From NCBI GenBank assembly GCA_002495185.1, contig DAEB01000016.1:31122-42813 (forward strand): a stretch of DNA of 11,692 nucleotides, given 5' to 3'. This document shows, in pieces, positions 6,454 through 11,692 of the stretch (positions within the stretch are counted from its first letter, which is position 1; every line of letters begins with the position of its first letter). The notes below the pieces were generated by a model. It was given only the letters and a program-made list of their open reading frames with translations. It searched no databases and was not told where the DNA came from. The stretch comes from Thermoplasmata archaeon UBA184 (GTDB lineage Archaea; Thermoplasmatota; Thermoplasmata; Lutacidiplasmatales; UBA184). The translations under genes and the position numbers were made by a program.

Positions 6454-7612
6454 GCTGTCGCGAGAGGTTCCGGCCGAGCAGGTCGGAGTCGGCGCTCACG
6501 CCCGAGCGCCGCAGCTCGTTGACGAGCTCGACCGCCTGGGGGAAGAGCGAGGGGTCCGCGACCGCGACGAAGGTGTCGAGGGGTGGCTCGCCCTCGGGCC
6601 AGCGTCCGGCGCCCTTGAGGAAGAGCTCGAGCGTCTGGTCGCCGATCGCGACGCCCGCGGCCGGCGTCGGAGGTCCGTCGAAGAGCTCGATGAGGCCGTC
6701 GTACCGTCCCCCGCCGAAGAGCGACCGACCGGGGGTGCCCTTCGCGTACCCCTCGAAGACGGTCGACGTGTAGTACGCGAGGCCCCGGACCACCGTCGGG
6801 TCGAAGACGGTCCGGTCGGCGACCCCGGCCCGGTCGAGAAGGAAGAAGAGCCGACGAAGCCGTTCGACGCCTTCGAGCGCCGCCGGGTCGAGCTCGCGGC
6901 GGGCGAGGTCGGCGAGGAACGGCTCGAGGCTCGCGTACGGGACCCCGGACCCCGCGCTCTCGAAGACGGAGCGGAGCTCGTCCGACCGCTCGGCGGCGAC
7001 GCCCGCGTTCGAGAGCGCCTCCGCGAAGACGCTCGCGGCGACCTTACGGTACTGGTCGACCGCCCGCAAGAACGGGGCGGTCGCGCTCGCTCCGGCGAGG
7101 CGTCCGAGCCCTTCCGTCACCGCTCGGTCGTTGACGCGGAAGGCATAGAGGCCCTCGGCGCCGATCCCGTCCAGGACGAGCGCGGTCGTCGCGAGGATGT
7201 CGGTCTCGGCCTCGACGCCGGGGACTCCGAAGATGTCGAGGTTGAACTGCGTGAACTCGCGCGTGCGGCCGGCCTGCGGCTCCTCGTACCGCCATTGCTT
7301 CGAGACCGTGAACCACTTCACGGGGAGCGGTTCGGACTTCGCCCGGGCCGCGAGGACCCGGGCCACCGACGGGGTCGTCTCGGGGACGAGCGCGACCGGG
7401 CGACCGCCTTTGTCGGTGAACGACCAGGTCTGACCCAGGAGCTCCTCGCCGCTCTTCTTCTGGAACAGCTCGAGGCTCTCGACGCACGGCGTCTCGAGCT
7501 CGCGGTATCCCGCGAGCCGGGCGGCCGCCCGCATCCGCCGCCGGATTTCGGAGCGGGCCCCCGCTTCGGGCGGGAGGTAGTCTCGGAACCCGCGAAGCGG
7601 CTCGGTCGTCAC
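6311..7612 (-). CDS. hisS: Histidyl-tRNA synthetase
   Basis: Class II synthetase charging tRNA-His. The product is 433 aa, normal for the family, starting with GTG at 7612 (TTEPLRGFRDYLPPE). Motif 1 lies around residues 36-66. The ATP/His pocket segment is VALVPETTPSVAR (73-85), with E78 as the expected substrate-contacting acid. Motif 2 is QWRYEEPQAGRTREFTQFNL (106-125). The histidine-A motif is RGLAYYTSTVFEGY (276-289, catalytic R276), followed by FGGGRYDGL (299-307). Motif 3 reads GVAIGDQTLELFL (320-332), with Thr where bacterial HisRS has the ATP-binding Arg. The C-terminal anticodon-binding domain starts near residue 345 and ends with ALILG and VERDLATGAQREV. Transcription is probably leaderless from the TATA at 7634-7645. 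The 3' end overlaps the convergent TPD nuclease gene by 143 bp. A HisZ-type paralogue is unlikely because the HisA motif and the anticodon domain are both present. Confidence 0.95.
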   Translation of the reverse strand: MTTEPLRGFRDYLPPEAGARSEIRRRMRAAARLAGYRELETPCVESLELFQKKSGEELLGQTWSFTDKGGRPVALVPETTPSVARVLAARAKSEPLPVKWFTVSKQWRYEEPQAGRTREFTQFNLDIFGVPGVEAETDILATTALVLDGIGAEGLYAFRVNDRAVTEGLGRLAGASATAPFLRAVDQYRKVAASVFAEALSNAGVAAERSDELRSVFESAGSGVPYASLEPFLADLARRELDPAALEGVERLRRLFFLLDRAGVADRTVFDPTVVRGLAYYTSTVFEGYAKGTPGRSLFGGGRYDGLIELFDGPPTPAAGVAIGDQTLELFLKGAGRWPEGEPPLDTFVAVADPSLFPQAVELVNELRRSGVSADSDLLGRNLSRQLKEAARRKSRRALILGLREASPGALVERDLATGAQREVARGAAARSG

Positions 7613-7633
7613 GGTCGGCCGACCTCGGGCCGG

Positions 7634-7645
7634 TTATTTATCTAT
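7634..7645 (-). promoter_or_regulatory. hisS: TATA box of hisS, overlapping the stop codon of the upstream gene
   Basis: The minus strand reads ATAGATAAATAA, by far the most AT-rich 12-mer nearby. It is centred 27-28 nt before the first base of the hisS GTG start. That is the canonical archaeal TATA-to-TSS distance, so transcription would begin at or next to the start codon, giving a leaderless message. The TAG stop of the zinc-ribbon gene (7644-7642) lies inside it. Confidence 0.7.
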
Positions 7646-8757
7646 GCGGACGGACCCGTCCGGAGCGCCGCGAGGGCGCCGGCCTCGGGGGCGCTCGCCT
7701 CGGGGACGGCGAGCCGGTCGGCGAACACCCTCAGTCGGCGGTAGGCCATCAGCATCCCCGCGAAGTTGCGTTGGCGTAGCTCCATGGCGACGTCCCGCAG
7801 GTCCGACACCCCCGAAGTGATGTCGACCCCCGCGCCGCGGGCCTCGGTCATCCGGTCCCGGATCCGACGCAGGTCTTCGAACAGCCGCGGCTCGAGGACC
7901 GTCCAGAGGGCCACCGCGGCGCGGGCGAGGAGCTTCTCCGCGTCCGCTCGTCGGCCGGCGACCACGAGCTTCCGCCCCTCCTCGACGGGTCCTTGGGCAG
8001 GGCCGGGGTCGCCTCCGAGCTCCCGGATCGTCTGCACGAGCAGGTCGCACTCGCTCACGAGGATCCGACCGACCTCCCACTCCTCCTCCACGCGGAGAAG
8101 CTCGTCCCGAACGTGGCTCAAGCGTCGAAGGGCGCCCGCGAGGTCCCCGAGACGGATCGACTCCCGGATCGCATCGAGCTCGACGTCCGCGCTCGGGGTC
8201 GGCACGAGCTGCGAGAGCTCGTTGCGCTGCGCGAGCGTCCCCTCGAACTCCTCCGCGATCGAGCTCACGAGATGGACGAACATCTCGCGGGCGAGGACGT
8301 CGAGCGAGCCGAGGTCGACCGAGGTCACCGCCGCATTCGACCGGGCCCGGAAGTCGGTGAAGTCCACCCCGAGACGACGGCCGAGCTCGAAGTACTCGGC
8401 GATCCGGCGACGCAGCTCGGCCTCAGTCTGCGCCGTGGGAAGGCCCGGGAGGTCGCGCAACGGGGCGATCGGGCGGGTGACCCGTGCGGCCTTCGGCGCC
8501 GGCGCTCCGGCCGAGGCGCCTCGGCGAGGCCGGCTGAGGAGGCTCTTCGGGGTCTCGGCCGGGGGTGGGGCGACGGGCTTCTGGAGGTCGATCGTCGCGA
8601 GGAGCTCTCCGATCGTCCGGACGTACGTGGGGTCTTGGTTCGGCGCGGGGCCGGCCGCTTCGCGGACGGCGGAGAAAAGGGAGACCGAGAGCTGACACTC
8701 CGGACACTGCTTCGCATCGCCCCCGACCTCCGACCCGCACGCCGGACACGCGGGCAT
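7642..8757 (-). CDS. Zinc-ribbon protein with helical repeats, function unknown
   Basis: The product is 371 aa from the ATG at 8757. The N-terminus is a rubredoxin-like zinc ribbon with C4-P-A-C7 and C18-P-E-C21. A low-complexity Pro/Ala/Arg linker (about residues 60-105) follows, and the rest is almost entirely charged amphipathic helix. I see three copies of a roughly 40-45 residue pattern starting near residues 124, 243 and 303. In each, a GVD or GGD turn (LGVDFTDF at 129-136, LGGDPGPA at 247-254, AGVDITSG at 309-316) is followed by two alanine/leucine-rich helices joined by a D- or R-containing turn. There are no membrane segments or signal peptide and no catalytic motif I recognise. The gene starts 8 bp after the htpX stop, so the two are probably co-transcribed, which hints at a role near the membrane or in proteolysis (inference only). 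Similar zinc-ribbon helical proteins are common, poorly described archaeal families. Confidence 0.85.
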   Translation of the reverse strand: MPACPACGSEVGGDAKQCPECQLSVSLFSAVREAAGPAPNQDPTYVRTIGELLATIDLQKPVAPPPAETPKSLLSRPRRGASAGAPAPKAARVTRPIAPLRDLPGLPTAQTEAELRRRIAEYFELGRRLGVDFTDFRARSNAAVTSVDLGSLDVLAREMFVHLVSSIAEEFEGTLAQRNELSQLVPTPSADVELDAIRESIRLGDLAGALRRLSHVRDELLRVEEEWEVGRILVSECDLLVQTIRELGGDPGPAQGPVEEGRKLVVAGRRADAEKLLARAAVALWTVLEPRLFEDLRRIRDRMTEARGAGVDITSGVSDLRDVAMELRQRNFAGMLMAYRRLRVFADRLAVPEASAPEAGALAALRTGPSA

Positions 8758-8765
8758 CGGCCGGG

Positions 8766-9701
8766 TCAGCTCCCCGAGGGTCGGCTCGACCCGCCGGACC
8801 GCAGCGTCGGTCCCCGGACAGGGACGCGGTACGTCGGGTCCGCGTGCATCGCGAGGAGACGTCGGACCCGCTCGGCGGTGGGAGGGTGGGTGGAGAACAG
8901 AGTGGCGAACGAGGCTCCGCGGAATGGGTTCACGATGAACAGGCTCGACTGGGCCGGCGAGCCGACGTTCATCGGCCGGCGGACGTTCGCCGTCTCGAGC
9001 TTCTGGAGCGCGCTCGCGAGGGCCTCCGGGTCGCCGAGGGTGTACGCTCCGACCTCATCGGCCCGGAACTCCCGCGACCGCGAGATCGCGAGCTGGACGA
9101 GCATGGCGGCGATGGGTGCCGTCACGAGGGCGAGCACGAGGACGACCGGGTTCACGTTGCTCCGGTTGTTGCCCGAGCCCCCGAACAACATCGAGTAGAA
9201 CGCGATCTGCGCGGCATACGAGATCGCTCCCGCGACGGTCGCGGCGAACGTCATCAGAAGCACATCCCGGTCCCGGACGTGCGCGAGCTCGTGCGCGAGC
9301 ACCCCCTTGAGCTCCCGGTCGTTCAGCATCCGGAGGAGCCCTTCGGTCGCGGCGACCACCGCGTGCCGCTCGTCCCGTCCGGTCGCGAAGGCGTTCGGGG
9401 TCGCGGTCGGAACGATCGCGAGGCGCGGTGCGACGAGGCCGAACTCCGGGGCGAGCTCGTCGACGATCCGGGCGAGACGCGGAGCCTCGGAGGGGCTCAC
9501 GACCTTCGCCTTCGTCGACCAGAGGACGATCCGCTCGCAGAAGAAGTAGGAAACGAGGTTCAGGACGAGGGCGAGCGCGAGCGCGATGATGAGCCCCGCG
9601 AGCCACGACTGAAAGACGAACTCGCTGACGAGCCCGCCGACGGCGATGAAGAGTGCGATGATGACGGCGAACAGAACCGCCGTACGCGTGCGCGCGCCCA
9701 T
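8766..9701 (-). CDS. htpX: HtpX-family membrane zinc metalloprotease (M48)
   Basis: Integral membrane endoprotease for misfolded membrane proteins. The product is 311 aa from the ATG at 9701. There are two N-terminal membrane helices (about residues 7-25 and 34-54) and two more after the active site (about 149-172 and 185-206), the usual HtpX topology with the catalytic site facing the cytoplasm. The zinc motif is VLAHELAHVRDRD with H137, E138 and H141; the third ligand is E211 in SRSREFRADEVGAY. FSTHPPTAERVRRL (269-282) is the conserved C-terminal signature. TATPNAFATGRD (99-110) is also typical. The last 20 residues are Ser/Gly/Arg-rich. It lies upstream of, and probably in an operon with, the zinc-ribbon gene. 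A 66-bp gap separates it from tiaS and holds a weak TATA-like CTTTTGA and a small inverted repeat. Confidence 0.96.
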   Translation of the reverse strand: MGARTRTAVLFAVIIALFIAVGGLVSEFVFQSWLAGLIIALALALVLNLVSYFFCERIVLWSTKAKVVSPSEAPRLARIVDELAPEFGLVAPRLAIVPTATPNAFATGRDERHAVVAATEGLLRMLNDRELKGVLAHELAHVRDRDVLLMTFAATVAGAISYAAQIAFYSMLFGGSGNNRSNVNPVVLVLALVTAPIAAMLVQLAISRSREFRADEVGAYTLGDPEALASALQKLETANVRRPMNVGSPAQSSLFIVNPFRGASFATLFSTHPPTAERVRRLLAMHADPTYRVPVRGPTLRSGGSSRPSGS

Positions 9702-9713
9702 GCCGGGGAACCT

Positions 9714-9724
9714 GTGTTGTACAC
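9714..9724. repeat. Short inverted repeat GTGT-TGT-ACAC upstream of htpX
   Basis: Perfect 4-bp arms with a 3-bp centre, located 13-23 nt upstream of the htpX ATG and close to the start site predicted from the TATA-like element. This is the usual place for a repressor operator in archaea, but an 11-bp repeat this small is expected by chance at appreciable frequency. Confidence 0.25.
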
Positions 9725-9736
9725 CGAGGTCCCGCT

Positions 9737-9748
9737 CAAAAGCTCTCG
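9737..9748 (-). promoter_or_regulatory. htpX: Candidate TATA element for htpX
   Basis: The minus strand reads GAGCTTTTGAGC, the most AT-rich patch in the 66-bp tiaS-htpX gap. It is centred about 41 nt before the htpX ATG, which would place a start site near 9715 with a leader of roughly 12-15 nt. The match to a TATA consensus is modest. Confidence 0.3.
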
Positions 9749-9767
9749 GTCACCGTGGCACGACGGC

Positions 9768-11087
9768 TCACGGTTCCGGCCCGAGCGGGGCCAAGTGGCG
9801 ACGCGCGGACGGAGTGGGGTGGTACACCCCCTCCGTGACCGGCGGCGCCTCACGGACCCGACGTGCCGACTCGGGAGGGAATCGGGCCCGGCATTCGGGG
9901 CACCGGTACCCGCGGGCCGTGCCGAGCGACCGGGCCCGGCGGTGGCATCGGGGGCACTCCGGTGCCTCCGGGGAACCCCATCGGGGCGCGAGCGACAGGA
10001 CCTGCAATCCCTCGAGCTTGAGGGGGGCCCGCGCGCCGCGGCCTCCCCAGACCTCGACACGGTCCCCCGGAACGAGCTTCTGGACGACCGGCGGGAGCGT
10101 CTTCGTCGGTTCGAACGCCATCACCTCGAGGACCGTTCCTTCGGAATCCCGCAGGCCAAAGTGGACGTGACCGCCCCGAAGGACGCGGGGAGCGGTCGCG
10201 ACCCGTCCGCGGACCCGGGCCGAGCCGTACGGTGCGAGCTCCTGAGCGACCCGGCGGACGAGGTGGTCGCCGGTCCCTTGATTCGTCCGGAACAGCACCC
10301 AGCGGTCGACCGGTTCCGAGCGCACTCCGCGGCGCGCACGGAGGGGAGAGGACCGATCGGTCCCCCGCAACCCATAGAGGATGGGGCAGGGGGTATGGGG
10401 CGTCACGAGGAGGCGTCGCGTGCTCGGGTCGTGGCACAGGAAGAGGCGGGGGAATTCGCGGGCCACGGCGCGAACGGACTCCGCGTCGACCCTCCGTCGG
10501 GCCCCTTCGTGAGCGATCGGACGGTACGCGATCAGCTCCCAGGTGAAGGGACGGAGCGGCCAGGCGATCGCGGCACTCGCGCCGACGATCCCTTGACCGC
10601 TTCCCGTCGCCCGGACGGTCGCGCCCACGGACTCGAGGTAGCGCCGGGTCTCCTCGACCGGGACGACCTCCCGGACCGCGCGGTAGTAGAGTCGCGACGG
10701 GAGCCGGTGGCGGACGGCGACCAAGGCGGGGTCCGTTCGAAGCTCTCCTCGTCGGGACCCGGCGAGGACCCGCTCCCAGGCTCGCTCCGGGAACCGTTCG
10801 GAGTCCGCGCCGGAAAGCGGCGCGCCCCGCTGCCAGCTCCAGACGGGCCGCCCGGCGATCTCGCCGACCTTCTGGCGACCGCCCCTCCCTCGACCGAAGC
10901 GCGCCGCGAGGGCCGCATTGCCCCTCGTCTTCCAGGGGATGTTCGGGTTGAGCCGGACGAGCTGCGGCTCGCCGATGAGGTCGACTCCTTCCTCCCGAGC
11001 GAGGGCCAGGAGCTCGCTCAGGACCCAGGTCGTGCAACCGCCGCGCGGGCTGTCCGTGTCGTCGATCCCGATCCAGATGGTGCCCAC
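9768..11087 (-). CDS. tiaS: TiaS, tRNA(Ile2) 2-agmatinylcytidine synthetase
   Basis: Replaces the C2 carbonyl of cytidine 34 in the CAU anticodon of tRNA-Ile2 with agmatine, using ATP, so that the tRNA reads AUA. The product is 439 aa from the GTG at 11087, giving MGTIWIGIDDTDSPRGGCTT, the Asp-rich N-terminus of the kinase-like domain (D9, D10, D12). Other conserved segments are RLNPNIPWKTRGNAALAARF (45-64), GSGQGIVGASAAIAW (162-176), PFTWELIAYR (180-189) and VLFRTNQGTGDHL (264-276). An OB-fold follows (about 285-365, RVRGRVATAPRVLRGGHVHF). The C-terminus is a zinc ribbon with C378-P-R-C381 and C396-P-E-C399. An alternative GTG at 11114 would add nine residues. The longer frame to 11390 is antisense noise inside the oxidoreductase gene. 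The gene begins 47 bp after that gene with no clear promoter, so it may be co-transcribed. Confidence 0.95.
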   Translation of the reverse strand: MGTIWIGIDDTDSPRGGCTTWVLSELLALAREEGVDLIGEPQLVRLNPNIPWKTRGNAALAARFGRGRGGRQKVGEIAGRPVWSWQRGAPLSGADSERFPERAWERVLAGSRRGELRTDPALVAVRHRLPSRLYYRAVREVVPVEETRRYLESVGATVRATGSGQGIVGASAAIAWPLRPFTWELIAYRPIAHEGARRRVDAESVRAVAREFPRLFLCHDPSTRRLLVTPHTPCPILYGLRGTDRSSPLRARRGVRSEPVDRWVLFRTNQGTGDHLVRRVAQELAPYGSARVRGRVATAPRVLRGGHVHFGLRDSEGTVLEVMAFEPTKTLPPVVQKLVPGDRVEVWGGRGARAPLKLEGLQVLSLAPRWGSPEAPECPRCHRRARSLGTARGYRCPECRARFPPESARRVREAPPVTEGVYHPTPSARRHLAPLGPEP

Positions 11088-11134
11088 CCCCGGGCCGGTT
11101 CGTGCGGGCAGCACCCTCGCGGGAGGCGGCGCGC

Positions 11135-11692
11135 CTAGGCAAGCCCCGCGAGGAGCTTCTGGTAGGCGGCGAGGTTGGTCTCGAGCCCGATATCGGAACG
11201 CACGGGCCCCGGACCGTCGGCGAGGAGCTTGACCTCGAGACCGTCCCGGCCGGAAACCTTGGGGCGGTGCATCACGCCGATCGGAATCCGTCCGGATTCC
11301 GTTGCCTCGAGACACAGTCGGAACATCACCTTCCGGTCGGAGGGGTCGTAGCCCGGGAGGGTCGCGACGTCGACCACCTTCTCGCGCCACAGCTTGTAGG
11401 TGTCGTTGTAGGTCACGCAGGGAGAGAGGTCCTCGACGAAGGCGAACCCACGCCCTTCCTGGTTGAACCGGAGCGCCTCCGTCAGGATCGCGGTCATTCC
11501 CTTGGGGTCGCCCGAGAACGACCGAGCGATGAAGTTGGGCGCGGGGATCGAGAGCGCCGTCAGGATCGAGTGGAACGGTGGTTCGACGTTCCCTTCGAAC
11601 CCCAGCTGGCTCGTCGGAGACGCCTGCCCCTTCGTGAGCCCGTAGGTCTCGTTGTTCATCACGATGTAGAGGATCGAGACGTTCTTCTTGAA
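11135..11692 (-). CDS. korB: 2-oxoacid:ferredoxin oxidoreductase, beta subunit (5' part outside window)
   Basis: The TPP-binding subunit that oxidatively decarboxylates a 2-oxoacid such as 2-oxoglutarate or pyruvate to the acyl-CoA, with ferredoxin as acceptor. The frame is open to the window edge and 185 residues are seen; about 100 N-terminal residues, including the first Fe-S and TPP motifs, are outside. The visible part begins KKNVSILYIVMNNETYGLTK, the Mg-TPP loop ending in NxxYGLTKGQ, followed by ASPTS. Next come FIARSFSGDPKGMT, the conserved FAFVEDLSPCVTYND segment with its Cys, and a C-terminal helix ending AAYQKLLAGLA. SPCVT is shared by the Kor/Oor and related branches, so the exact substrate is not decided by the sequence seen. 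The alpha subunit is expected immediately upstream, beyond 11692. Together with citrate synthase it points to an oxidative or reductive TCA segment. tiaS follows 47 bp downstream on the same strand. Confidence 0.92.
   Translation of the reverse strand, partial: FKKNVSILYIVMNNETYGLTKGQASPTSQLGFEGNVEPPFHSILTALSIPAPNFIARSFSGDPKGMTAILTEALRFNQEGRGFAFVEDLSPCVTYNDTYKLWREKVVDVATLPGYDPSDRKVMFRLCLEATESGRIPIGVMHRPKVSGRDGLEVKLLADGPGPVRSDIGLETNLAAYQKLLAGLA

Noticed and set aside
6257..7744. 495-codon open frame on the plus strand opposite hisS
   Set aside because: It covers hisS, whose motifs are intact, and has the biased Arg/Glu/Asp composition of an antisense frame.
8565..11138. 857-codon open frame on the plus strand opposite htpX and tiaS
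   Set aside because: It is antisense to well-supported genes, with an Arg/Pro/Gly/Asp-rich composition and no recognisable domain. Long antisense frames are expected at this GC content.
11088..11390. 101-residue N-terminal extension of TiaS
   Set aside because: It is read inside the oxidoreductase gene in another frame and is Arg/Pro-rich. TiaS proteins begin at the IGIDDTDS motif, just after the GTG at 11087.

Overview
This is a gene-dense, very GC-rich stretch of archaeal chromosome with no mobile element, CRISPR array or RNA gene that I can see. Archaeal markers are a CTP-dependent riboflavin kinase fused to a winged helix (RbkR type), the archaeosine radical-SAM protein RaSEA, the agmatidine synthetase TiaS, a single-domain Sm-like protein, AT-rich TATA-like elements about 27 nt upstream of start codons (leaderless style), and a 2-oxoacid:ferredoxin oxidoreductase. 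A bacterial-type DnaK together with citrate synthase and high GC fits a Thermoplasmatota-like or related euryarchaeal lineage. The lineage is an inference; the archaeal call is firm.

Layout. Positions 1-1482 (+) hold the C-terminal three quarters of DnaK, cut by the window edge. Convergent to it, nine bases away, is citrate synthase (1492-2604, -). A 94-bp divergent promoter region (2605-2698) then feeds a tight four-gene + strand operon: LSm protein (2699-2941), riboflavin kinase/regulator (2941-3645), RaSEA (3642-4664) and NAD synthetase (4661-5473). Each junction overlaps by 1-4 bases, so the four are probably translationally coupled. After a 95-bp gap comes a TPD-motif nuclease (5569-6453, +), an archaeal homologue of human CDIN1/C15orf41, whose low-complexity C-terminus runs antisense into the next gene.

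From 6311 to the end every gene is on the minus strand. Read 5' to 3' they are: 2-oxoacid:ferredoxin oxidoreductase beta subunit (3' part only, 11692-11135), TiaS (11087-9768), HtpX membrane protease (9701-8766), a zinc-ribbon helical-repeat protein of unknown function (8757-7642) and histidyl-tRNA synthetase (7612-6311). HtpX and the zinc-ribbon protein are 8 bp apart and look co-transcribed. hisS has its own clear TATA element, embedded in the stop codon of the zinc-ribbon gene.

The genes cover central carbon metabolism (citrate synthase, oxidoreductase), cofactors (FMN, NAD), tRNA maturation and charging (RaSEA, TiaS, HisRS), RNA binding (LSm) and protein quality control (DnaK, HtpX). No stretch above about 100 bases lacks a gene. 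I did not find a new multi-gene defence or mobile system. The points most worth a second look are the TPD nuclease and its antisense tail, Glu in place of the usual catalytic Asp of citrate synthase, the altered motif 3 of HisRS, the repeat architecture of the zinc-ribbon protein, and the hisS promoter inside a stop codon.
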